From RBC101 sp052387735 (lineage in GTDB: Bacteria > Gemmatimonadota > Gemmatimonadetes > Gemmatimonadales > Gemmatimonadaceae): a stretch of 5,078 nt of DNA. The position numbers and the translations under genes were made by a program. The stretch lies in the NCBI GenBank assembly GCA_052387735.1, contig JBQTIW010000029.1, forward strand, positions 1 to 5,078, given 5' to 3'. Below the pieces are notes generated by a model. It saw only the letters and a list, made by a program, of their open reading frames with translations, did no database searches and was not told the origin of the DNA. Shown here piece by piece: positions 1 to 5,078 of the stretch. Numbering within the stretch: position 1 is the stretch's first letter; every line of letters starts with the position of its first letter.

Positions 1-174
1 CCGAAGACACGCTTCGAAGGATTGCTGAGCCCCAAGGAGCATGAAATGCACCACCGAGGCCAGTTGATGGTGATCGAGCGCATGCTGGGCATCGTCCCCC
101 ACCTCACGCGTCAGATGCAGGAGCGAAGGGCAGCGCGCGCGGCTGCGTCGACGACGACACCAGCGTCTTCGTAG
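1..174 (+). CDS. DinB/YfiT-fold family protein, C-terminal fragment
   Basis: Frame 1 is open from the window edge to TAG at 172-174, giving the last 57 residues of a protein whose start lies outside the window. The stretch HEMHHRGQLMVIERMLG (residues 14-30), followed by a short gap and a proline, is the hallmark of the last helix of the DinB four-helix-bundle superfamily. In this family the His-x3-H-R-G-Q block supplies one of the three metal-binding histidines. Members are small cytoplasmic proteins (about 150-180 residues). Some are thiol-transferases using bacillithiol or mycothiol, but most have no assigned reaction, so no specific function is given here. The tail after residue 40 is Ala/Thr/Ser-rich and probably disordered. 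The gene converges on the sulfatase gene, with 96 bases between the two stop codons. The family call is fairly firm; the substrate is unknown. Confidence 0.75.
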   Translation, partial: PKTRFEGLLSPKEHEMHHRGQLMVIERMLGIVPHLTRQMQERRAARAAASTTTPASS

Positions 175-201
175 CTCAGCGGTCATTTGAACGACGCTGA
201 G
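175..201. terminator. Inverted repeat between convergent genes, candidate bidirectional terminator
   Basis: CTCAGCG (175-181) and CGCTGAG (195-201) form a perfect 7-bp stem with a 13-base loop, beginning directly after the TAG of the DinB-like gene. It sits where two convergent transcripts would end. There is no T tract on either strand, so it does not meet the classic rho-independent pattern. It may block 3' exonucleases or assist rho-dependent ending, or it may be chance. Confidence 0.35.
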
Positions 202-270
202 TCGTCGTCGGCCGGCCAGCCGCTACCAGGCGCACCCGAGGACGCTCGAATCGCGACTACAACCGCCCGC

Positions 271-1782
271 TCACTCACCGCGGCCACCAGAACGGCTGCC
301 GCCGGCGCGCGCCGCCGGGCGGTATCCGACGTCTGCCTGCACGCGAGCCAGCTCGGCCTGAACATCGGGCAACACCGCACGGCCCTTCTCCGTCCCTATG
401 AGGTTCTTCACTTCGTAGGGATCAGCCTCGAGGTCGTACAGCTCGTCCATGCCACGTAGCTCCGTGTACTGGATGTACTTGTAGCGCGTCGTTCGCACGG
501 CCTGATACCCCATGTTCAGGATCCGCGGAAACACCGTGTCGCTGAAGTACTCGATCAAGACCGACGAGCGCCACGTCGTTCCGCTCCCTTCGAGCAGCGG
601 CACCAGCGACCTCCCGTGTCGCGGCACCGTGTCCCTCACACCGGCCAGCGACAGGATGGTTGGCGCCAGGTCGATCGTCTGCACCATCTCTGTCGGGGCT
701 GCGCCTGGTCGCGCGACGCCGGGAAAGCGCACGATCAGCGGGATCCGCGCCGATTCTTCATACGCCAGCCGGCGCTCCTCGTTGAGCCCATGTTCGCCGT
801 AGAAGTAGCCGTGGTCGCTCGTGAAGATGATCACGGTGTTGTCGAGCTGGCCGAGCGCCCCGAGTGTTGTCACGATGCGACCAAGGCCTTCATCGATGGC
901 CAGGAGCATCTCGAGCCTCGCGCGGACGTCCGCGTCGCTCGTGCCGGTCGTTGGACCCAGCGGTGGAAGCGTGTCGATCCTCCGCTCCAGCGCCGGCTTG
1001 CCGGCCGGAGTTTTTCCCGCGTTAGGCCGCCGCGCAACTGTGGCCGTCGCGTAACGACCCCGGTGGCGCTCCGCCGGGATGAATCCCGATGCCTGCGACG
1101 CGAGTGCCACGGTGCTCCCGTCGTCGCGCTGCATGATGTTCGGGTGGACCGCCTTGTGCGCGAGGAAGAGCAGGAACGGCCCGTTCGTGGACTTGCGGAC
1201 GAACTCGATCGCGTAGTCCGTGAGGACGTCGGTGACGTACCCGGGTGCCTCGATCCGCTCACCGTCGACGTTGAGCTTCGGGTTGATCGCTTCACCCTGG
1301 CCCTTCATCGCGACCCAGCGTGTCCAACCTGGCCGCCTGCTGTCGTCGTTCCCCATGTGCCACTTCCCCAGGAAGGCAGTCTGATACCCCGCTGAGGCGA
1401 GAGGGAGGGCGAAGGTCGGGAGCCGATGGCTCGCGGAATCTCTCGCCGTGTTGTCCACGATGCCGTTTTGATGTGCGTGCATCCCCGTGAGGATGGCGGC
1501 TCGGCTCGGACTGCAGAGCGGTGTGCTGGCAAAGGCGTTGAGGAACCGGGTTCCCTCACGCGCGAGCCGGTCGATGTTCGGCGTCTCGACGAACGGATGC
1601 CCGGCGACGCCGATGTCGTCCCATCGAAGGTCATCCACGAGGATCACGACCACGTTAGGCTGGCGCCGAGTCGTCGCGGGCTCGTGGCGCGTACAGACGG
1701 CGAGCACGATACAGAGCAGGAGTGCTCGGCTCCCAGCCGCGGTGAACGCAACCGCACCCGTCACGAGCGTCCATCTCGTCAT
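271..1782 (-). CDS. Secreted type I sulfatase (arylsulfatase family, GlcNAc-6-sulfatase-like)
   Basis: Hydrolyses sulfate esters using a formylglycine residue made from a cysteine; 503 residues, full length for the family. A hydrophobic stretch at residues 20-30 (ending LAVC) looks like a Sec signal or a weak lipobox, so the enzyme is probably periplasmic or exported. Visible motifs in order: NVVVILVDDLRWDD (43-56, metal-binding Asp50/Asp51); C90-S-P-S-R-A-A-I-L-T-G, the exact C-x-P-x-R...TG formylglycine signature; LGKWHMG (139-144, Lys140/His142); HKAVHPN (209-215); TSDHGYFYGEHG (321-332, Asp323/His324). Near the C-terminus, KYIQY...ELYDLEADPYEVKNL (435-461) is the usual C-terminal subdomain. 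The blocks FIPAERHRG and LPPLGPTTGTSD resemble bacterial sulfatases annotated as N-acetylglucosamine-6-sulfatase or mucin-desulfating enzymes; the true substrate cannot be read from sequence. The ATG is chosen because it overlaps the FGE stop as ATGA and has AGGGA eight bases upstream. The reading frame stays open further upstream, but that part is antisense-like and lies inside the FGE gene. Confidence 0.93.
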   Translation of the reverse strand: MTRWTLVTGAVAFTAAGSRALLLCIVLAVCTRHEPATTRRQPNVVVILVDDLRWDDIGVAGHPFVETPNIDRLAREGTRFLNAFASTPLCSPSRAAILTGMHAHQNGIVDNTARDSASHRLPTFALPLASAGYQTAFLGKWHMGNDDSRRPGWTRWVAMKGQGEAINPKLNVDGERIEAPGYVTDVLTDYAIEFVRKSTNGPFLLFLAHKAVHPNIMQRDDGSTVALASQASGFIPAERHRGRYATATVARRPNAGKTPAGKPALERRIDTLPPLGPTTGTSDADVRARLEMLLAIDEGLGRIVTTLGALGQLDNTVIIFTSDHGYFYGEHGLNEERRLAYEESARIPLIVRFPGVARPGAAPTEMVQTIDLAPTILSLAGVRDTVPRHGRSLVPLLEGSGTTWRSSVLIEYFSDTVFPRILNMGYQAVRTTRYKYIQYTELRGMDELYDLEADPYEVKNLIGTEKGRAVLPDVQAELARVQADVGYRPAARAGGSRSGGRGE

Positions 1783-2906
1783 GAGGGTGTTCCCTGTGCC
1801 GCCTTCCATCGGATCCACTGCGCCACCGTCATCACCGTTCGGAAGCCGATGTGTGATGCGCCGCTGTCGGGGGCGCCTGGGCTGCGCGCGCTCACCCGGT
1901 ATCCGCGGCAGTAGGAATCGCTGCACAAGAACGAACCACCGCGTACTACCCGGCTCGGCACGCCTTCGCGCTGCGGATCCAGCCACGTCTCGGGACCGGT
2001 CGGATTGAAGACGAGGCCTCGTGCCGCGTCGATGGCGTAGGTGTCCGGACGATACCAGTCGCCGGTCCACTGCCAGACATTCCCCGCCATATCGTACAGG
2101 CCGAAGGCGGTGGGCCTGAAGGCACCGACCGGCTTCGGTGCGGCGTCGTGCGTGGGGAAAGTCCCTGTATATATGTGAGCCTGTGGGTGCTCGGCATCAT
2201 GCGGTTCGTCTCCCCACGGGTGGAAGGTGCGCCGGTTTCCACCGCGTGCGGCGAACTCCCACTCCGCTTCGGTAGGAATGCGGCGCCCGGCCCAGGTCGC
2301 GTATGCCACGGCATCGTCCCACGCCACATGGACGACGGGATAGTCGTCCTGACCCGCAATTGAGCTGCGCGGCCCCTTCGGGTGACGCCAGTTGGCGCCG
2401 GGCATCCAGTCCCACCACTCTGACCAGTCGCGCAAGTTGACGGGCCGAGTCGTCGGTACGAAGACGAGCGAACCAGGGACAAGCTGCGTGGCGTCCGGTG
2501 GCGACGTGCCCGGCGGAAGCTGTCGCATGAGCTCCGCCACGTCCGGGGCCCGCTCGGCGATCGTGACGTAGCCCGTCGCATCGACAAACGCACGAAACTG
2601 CGCATTCGTGACCGTGTGAACGTCCAGGAAGAAGCCGTCGACACGAACACGATGCACGGGTCGCTCCGCTTCCGCTGCGTAGTGGTCGTCGCCACCCATC
2701 AGGAATTCGCCGCCGGGAATCCAGACCATGCCCGGCGGAGCCTCGCCCGGTTGGACTGTTGTCGCAGCAGTGGCGACCGTCTGCACGTCTTCCGCGCCCT
2801 TGCCGAAGGAGCACGCGGCGCCGAGCAGTACAGCGACCATCACCCCGATCGTGACGGATCTGACGCTCTCATGGCGCGCGCATTGATCTGGTGGACAGGA
2901 TGACAC
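1779..2906 (-). CDS. Formylglycine-generating enzyme (SUMF1/FGE type), exported
   Basis: Converts the cysteine of the sulfatase C-x-P-x-R motif to C-alpha-formylglycine, using O2 and copper in characterised aerobic FGEs. It has 375 residues. After a signal-like segment (18-31, ending LLGAAC with possible lipid-modified Cys32) comes the FGE-sulfatase domain (about 57-358). Visible blocks: MVWIPGGEFLMGG (60-72); the W-rich region WSEWWDWMPGANWRHPKGP (161-179); YPVVHVAWDDAVAYATWAGRRIPTEAEWEFAARGG (189-223); FGLYDMAGNVWQW (268-280); and RGGSFLCSDSYCRGYR (322-337). Cys328 and Cys333 match in spacing and context the paired active-site cysteines of human FGE (336/341). This indicates a true FGE and not a generic SUMF1-domain protein such as EgtB or a PvdO-like enzyme. 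The start is GTG at 2906, the only usable start before the in-frame stop at 2936-2934 that still leaves a signal peptide. The gene is co-transcribed and overlapping with the sulfatase, its probable client. What is unusual is the apparent export signal, because many bacterial FGEs act in the cytosol. Confidence 0.93.
   Translation of the reverse strand: MSSCPPDQCARHESVRSVTIGVMVAVLLGAACSFGKGAEDVQTVATAATTVQPGEAPPGMVWIPGGEFLMGGDDHYAAEAERPVHRVRVDGFFLDVHTVTNAQFRAFVDATGYVTIAERAPDVAELMRQLPPGTSPPDATQLVPGSLVFVPTTRPVNLRDWSEWWDWMPGANWRHPKGPRSSIAGQDDYPVVHVAWDDAVAYATWAGRRIPTEAEWEFAARGGNRRTFHPWGDEPHDAEHPQAHIYTGTFPTHDAAPKPVGAFRPTAFGLYDMAGNVWQWTGDWYRPDTYAIDAARGLVFNPTGPETWLDPQREGVPSRVVRGGSFLCSDSYCRGYRVSARSPGAPDSGASHIGFRTVMTVAQWIRWKAAQGTPS
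1791..1795 (-). promoter_or_regulatory. Ribosome binding site of the sulfatase gene
   Basis: AGGGA read on the minus strand, eight bases before the ATG at 1782 and inside the last codons of the FGE gene. With the ATGA stop/start overlap it decides the sulfatase start and suggests translational coupling, which would keep the maturase and its client made together. Confidence 0.65.
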
Positions 2907-2999
2907 GGCGCTCCGATTGGAGATCGGTGACGATCACTAGACTCCATCACGACGAAGTGCGCGTCAAGGGCGATCATCAATCGGGATTGCTCAATGCGC
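2907..2999 (-). promoter_or_regulatory. FGE-sulfatase operon leader: ribosome binding site, local hairpin, weak promoter candidate
   Basis: Read on the minus strand, GGAG (2914-2911) lies four bases before the GTG start, a short but plausible Shine-Dalgarno spacing. CTCC (2922-2919) sits four bases upstream of that GGAG and is exactly complementary, and a competing CCGAT/ATCGG stem (2927-2923 with 2917-2913) covers part of it. The ribosome site could therefore be partly masked. A TTGACG (2967-2962) resembles a -35 box, but the best downstream partner, TCTAGT (2941-2936), is 20 bases away and matches the -10 consensus at only four of six positions. The promoter is therefore only a weak suggestion. 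GTGA-cga-TCAC (2927-2937) is a small perfect inverted repeat of unknown meaning. Confidence 0.3.
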
Positions 3000-3101
3000 T
3001 TAGTCGCTCCTGAGCACCACGCTGGGATCGATCCGCGCCGCCCTGCGAGCGGGGAGATAGCTCACCAGGAGCGCGAGTGCGCAAGTAGCTTTCAGTACCG
3101 A
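3000..3101 (-). pseudogene. C-terminal remnant of a MacB/FtsX-like ABC transporter permease
   Basis: On the minus strand a frame ending in TAA at 3002-3000 reads VSYLPARRAARIDPSVVLRSD with a hydrophobic lead-in (ALALL). Y-x-P-A-R-R-A-x-R-x-D-P-x-x-x-L-R-x-D/E at the very end of the protein is the conserved terminus of FtsX-domain permeases, especially the duplicated orphan permeases abundant in Acidobacteriota; the hydrophobic part is the end of the last membrane helix. Only about 33 codons survive out of a family usual length of roughly 400-850 residues. Upstream in the same frame the likeness stops at about 3100-3120, just before the start of the opposite-strand MFS gene. No start codon with a ribosome site precedes it, so it cannot be an intact gene. 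It lies 93 bases upstream of, and in the same direction as, the FGE gene. The exact left boundary of the remnant is uncertain by about 15 bases. Confidence 0.72.
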
Positions 3102-3126
3102 CGTTCGCACTTCCACGCATACTGTA

Positions 3127-4731
3127 ATGGAGCAACACATCGACGGAACCCCGCCGAGAGCAGGCAGACGCGAGTGGACCGGCCTGGCCGTGATCGCGCT
3201 TCCCTGCCTGCTCTACTCCATGGATCTGACGGTCCTGCACCTCGCAGTGCCCCAGCTCTCGACCGCCCTCAAACCTAGCAGCGTGCAACTCCTGTGGATC
3301 ATCGACATCTACGGGTTTCTGGTTGCCGGCTCGCTGATCGCTGCAGGGACGCTGGGTGATCGAATTGGCCGGCGCCGATTGCTCCTGATCGGTGCCGCCG
3401 CGTTCGCGATCGCGTCGGTGCTGGCGGCGTTCTCGACCAGCCCCGAAATGCTCATCGCGACTCGGGCTTTGCTCGGCATTGCCGGTGCCACGGTGGCGCC
3501 GTCTACGCTGTCGTTGATCCGCAACATGTTTCTGGATCCGCATCAGCGCACGGTGGCCGTCAGCGTTTGGATCATGAGCTACTCGATTGGCGGTGCCATC
3601 GGACCGCTCGTCGGTGGCGTGCTCCTGGAGTACTTCTGGTGGGGCTCGGTCTTTCTGATCAGCGTGCCGGTCATGGCGATACTGCTCGTCGTCGGCCCCT
3701 TGTTTCTCCCGGAGTACCGCGACCCAACAGCTGGTCGGCCGGACCTGCTCAGTACGGCGCTCTCGCTCGGTGCCGTGTTGGCGATGATCTTCGGCTTGAA
3801 ACAGATCGCGCAGGACGGTGTGTCGTTGAGCCCGATCCTGTTCACTCTGGCTGGCCTTGTGATCGGCGTCCTTTTCGTGCGACGACAGCTCAAGCTCGAG
3901 GATCCGCTGATTGACCTCCGGCTCTTCCGGATGCCGGCGTTCAGCGCCTCCCTCGCCACGTACGGCCTGACGATTCTGGTGCTGTTCGGGGGCTTTCTCT
4001 TCTTGCCGCAGTACTTGCAGCTCGTACTCGGCCTCTCGCCGCTCGCCGCAGGTCTCTGGACGTTGCCCTGGGCCCTGGCGTTCATCGCGGGCTCCATCGT
4101 GACTCCCGCCATCGCACGACGCGTTCGGCCAGGAGTGTTGATGTCCGCGGGGCTTGCGATATCCGCCCTCGGCTACTGGATGCTGACGGTTCTCGATGCC
4201 GCCACCGGCTTCGCGCTGTTCGCCCTGGCGACGTTTGTCTTTTCCGTGGGTGTGTCGCCCGTCTTCACGTTGACGACAGATCTGATCATCGGATCGGCGC
4301 CGCCAGAGAGAGCCGGCGCGGCGTCGGCGATCTCGGAAACGAGCGCCGAATTCGGTGGGGCGCTTGGCATTGCTGTTTTTGGCAGCATCGGCGTGGCAAT
4401 GTACCGCAGCGTGATGGCCGAGGCCATTCCGATCGGCGTGACGGCCGACGATGCCGAGGTTGCGCGGGCCACGCTTGGCGGCGCCGTTGCCGTGGCCGGG
4501 CGGTATTCCGCAGAGGTCGGATCGGCGCTGACCGAAGCCGCTCGCGGCGCGTTCATGCGGGGGCTCCGGATCTGCGCCGCAATCAGTGCCGTCGGCTCGG
4601 TCGCGCTTGCGATCTTCGCTGCCACCAGCTTCCGGCGCGTGCGACCAGCCTCGGAGCGCCATGCCGCGTTCGAGTCGGAGCCCGCGCGATCACCAACGAT
4701 CGGACGTTCGCAGCCAGACGCCCTCTCGTAG
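3127..4731 (+). CDS. MFS efflux transporter, DHA2 (QacA/SmvA-like) drug:H+ antiporter, 14 TM
   Basis: An inner-membrane proton-coupled exporter of 534 residues, full length for the 14-helix DHA2 group. Fourteen hydrophobic segments can be laid out, the first at about 18-43 and the last at about 480-502. Family motifs: SMDLTVLHLAVP in helix 1 (motif D1, Asp33); WIIDIYGFLVAG in helix 2 (Asp60); GTLGDRIGRRRLLLIG (74-89, motif A); RALLGIAGATVAPSTLSLI (113-131, motif B); SIGGAIGPLVGG (153-164, motif C). Further acidic residues in or near membrane segments are Asp385, Glu404 and Glu408 (ISETSAEFGGALG); in QacA such residues carry protons and bind cations. The likeness is greatest to SmvA/QacA proteins that expel quaternary ammonium compounds and cationic dyes, but substrate range cannot be read from sequence. 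The 32-residue tail after helix 14 is hydrophilic and cytoplasmic. ATG 3127 is the only standard start after the in-frame TAG at 3058-3060. It has no Shine-Dalgarno-like sequence. No TetR or MarR regulator gene is adjacent in this window. Confidence 0.92.
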   Translation: MEQHIDGTPPRAGRREWTGLAVIALPCLLYSMDLTVLHLAVPQLSTALKPSSVQLLWIIDIYGFLVAGSLIAAGTLGDRIGRRRLLLIGAAAFAIASVLAAFSTSPEMLIATRALLGIAGATVAPSTLSLIRNMFLDPHQRTVAVSVWIMSYSIGGAIGPLVGGVLLEYFWWGSVFLISVPVMAILLVVGPLFLPEYRDPTAGRPDLLSTALSLGAVLAMIFGLKQIAQDGVSLSPILFTLAGLVIGVLFVRRQLKLEDPLIDLRLFRMPAFSASLATYGLTILVLFGGFLFLPQYLQLVLGLSPLAAGLWTLPWALAFIAGSIVTPAIARRVRPGVLMSAGLAISALGYWMLTVLDAATGFALFALATFVFSVGVSPVFTLTTDLIIGSAPPERAGAASAISETSAEFGGALGIAVFGSIGVAMYRSVMAEAIPIGVTADDAEVARATLGGAVAVAGRYSAEVGSALTEAARGAFMRGLRICAAISAVGSVALAIFAATSFRRVRPASERHAAFESEPARSPTIGRSQPDALS

Positions 4732-4770
4732 CGCTCACTGACGCTACCGCCGCCGGCTGGGCACGAAGGG

Positions 4771-4820
4771 AGGTCACGGTCGGATCGCCGACAGTCTACG
4801 GCGAGTGCGACCGTCCACCT
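4771..4820. terminator. Three-part 50-base hairpin downstream of the MFS gene
   Basis: Reading outward in, AGGT (4771-4774) pairs with ACCT (4817-4820), ACGGTCG (4776-4782) with CGACCGT (4808-4814), and TCGCCG (4785-4790) with CGGCGA (4799-4804). The internal loops are small (1/2 and 2/3 bases) and the apical loop is 8 bases. The total of 17 base pairs is far more than expected by chance in a 270-base gap. It starts 40 bases after the MFS stop, so a role as transcript end or mRNA-stabilising element is the simplest reading. There is no T tract on either side, so a REP-like or other dispersed palindrome is an alternative. Confidence 0.5.
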
Positions 4821-4941
4821 GATTCGATAGTGCGTCACCGCAGATGACCGCCCGCCATGGCGCGAGGCAGGCACCGGGAGGCGGGAGCGCTACTCTGCCT
4901 GTGCTGGAGTGACGCGTGACCCGACTATGTTGCGTGTGGCC

Positions 4942-4974
4942 GCGACGCCGTGCAGTTGCCTGCGTCGCACGGCG
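4942..4974 (+). promoter_or_regulatory. Two overlapping, mutually exclusive hairpins in the decarboxylase leader
   Basis: GCGACGC (4942-4948) pairs with GCGTCGC (4962-4968), and CGCCGTGC (4946-4953) pairs with GCACGGCG (4967-4974). Each stem is perfect and each loop is 13 bases. The two share bases on both arms, so only one can form at a time. The structure ends 31 bases before the proposed ATG at 5006. This layout is what a leader switch would look like, but no known riboswitch is recognised, there is no T tract, and G+C-rich sequence makes chance stems fairly common. Confidence 0.3.
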
Positions 4975-5005
4975 CTCAACATGCCGTCATCTCACCCTCG
5001 CAGTC

Positions 5006-5078
5006 ATGCGAACTCTCCTGGAGGAGGGCGCTCAGCGCGCCATCCGCTATCTCGAAGGGCTCGACGCCCGTGGGGTCG
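5006..5078 (+). CDS. Pyridoxal-dependent (group II, aromatic amino acid type) decarboxylase, N-terminal fragment
   Basis: Only the first 24 codons lie in the window: MRTLLEEGAQRAIRYLEGLD and then ARGV. The pattern L-L-E-x3-x-R-A-I-x-Y-L-[ED]-G-L-x-x-R-x-V is the typical start of bacterial PLP-dependent decarboxylases of the DDC/glutamate decarboxylase-like fold (usually about 450-500 residues). Members remove CO2 from aromatic or related amino acids in the cytoplasm; the substrate cannot be judged from this piece, since the PLP lysine is outside the window. ATG 5006 matches the usual N-terminus but lacks a Shine-Dalgarno sequence. An in-frame GTG at 4916 with GGAG six bases before it is an alternative start that would add 30 residues of Arg/Cys-rich sequence unlike the family, so ATG is preferred. 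The call rests on a short match and is moderate. Confidence 0.55.
   Translation, partial: MRTLLEEGAQRAIRYLEGLDARGV

Larger units (their letters stand above)
4732..5005 (+). other. Intergenic region between the MFS gene and the decarboxylase gene
   Basis: No convincing coding sequence is seen in this 274-base gap. It carries the 50-base hairpin (4771-4820), smaller inverted repeats CCCGCC/GGCGGG (4851-4856 with 4880-4885) and AGGCAG/CTGCCT (4865-4870 with 4895-4900), and the overlapping hairpins at 4942-4974. The promoter of the decarboxylase gene should lie here, but no clear -35/-10 pair can be named. Confidence 0.5.

Noticed and set aside
210..217. GGCCGGCC perfect 8-base palindrome
   Set aside because: Such short G+C palindromes are expected by chance at this base composition, and it has no partner copy or clear position relative to a promoter.
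616..1395. A 259-codon plus-strand open frame opposite the sulfatase
   Set aside because: Its composition is that of antisense sequence (Arg/Val/Asp-rich, no recognisable domain), and the opposite strand carries all catalytic sulfatase motifs.
1783..2070. A 96-residue N-terminal extension of the sulfatase reading frame
   Set aside because: It overlaps the conserved C-terminal half of the FGE gene in another frame, is Arg-rich and low in complexity, and would bury the signal peptide. The ATG at 1782 has a ribosome site and the ATGA overlap.
2977..4662. A 561-codon open frame on the minus strand opposite the MFS gene
   Set aside because: It is the antisense shadow of the transporter: its translation is Arg/Glu/Gln/His/Asp-rich with no domain, and it runs in a different frame from the real permease tail at 3000-3101. 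The plus-strand frame has full MFS motifs.
4173..4874. A 233-codon minus-strand open frame reaching into the gap after the MFS gene
   Set aside because: Most of it is antisense to the MFS gene. The part in the gap spans the 50-base hairpin and shows Arg/Ser-rich sequence with no family likeness.
5020..5028. GGAGGAGGG, a strong Shine-Dalgarno-like run
   Set aside because: It encodes the Leu-Glu-Glu-Gly residues inside the decarboxylase N-terminus, and no start codon follows at a usable distance.
4927..5078. An open plus-strand frame from ATG 4927 to the window edge
   Set aside because: Its translation is Arg/Ser/Pro-rich with no family pattern, whereas the frame from 5006 gives a recognisable decarboxylase N-terminus.

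Overview
This is a G+C-rich bacterial window of ordinary chromosomal character, with no CRISPR array, tRNA, rRNA or intact insertion sequence visible. The best guess at the source is a soil- or sediment-type Acidobacteriota (Vicinamibacteria-like) or Gemmatimonadota bacterium. That guess rests on the gene mix (DinB-fold protein, secreted sulfatase with its own maturase, 14-TM efflux pump, group II PLP decarboxylase). It also rests on a remnant of an FtsX/MacB-type 'orphan' permease, a family strongly expanded in those phyla. The assignment is inference, not proof.

Layout: positions 1-174 (+) hold the C-terminal end of a DinB/YfiT-fold protein. It converges on a two-gene minus-strand operon. 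The upstream gene (2906-1779) encodes an exported formylglycine-generating enzyme (FGE) with both active-site cysteines. It overlaps by four bases (ATGA) the downstream gene (1782-271), a secreted type I sulfatase with an intact C-S-P-S-R modification motif. The two fit functionally: FGE oxidises the sulfatase cysteine to formylglycine, and the sulfatase then removes sulfate esters, probably from a sulfated glycan. Both N-termini look like export signals, so maturation may take place outside the cytoplasm.

Upstream of the FGE gene, on the same strand, about 33 codons of the conserved C-terminal tail of a MacB/FtsX-like ABC permease survive (3101-3000). The rest of that gene is missing. In its place, starting only about 26 bases away and on the opposite strand, is a full-length DHA2-family 14-TM drug:H+ antiporter (3127-4731). 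This marks an old rearrangement junction.

Between the transporter stop and the right edge (4732-5005) there is no convincing gene, but there are two structured stretches. One is a 50-base three-part hairpin (4771-4820). The other is a pair of overlapping, mutually exclusive hairpins (4942-4974) in the leader of the last gene. That gene starts near 5006 (+) and shows the N-terminus of a pyridoxal-dependent (aromatic-amino-acid-type) decarboxylase, cut by the window edge.
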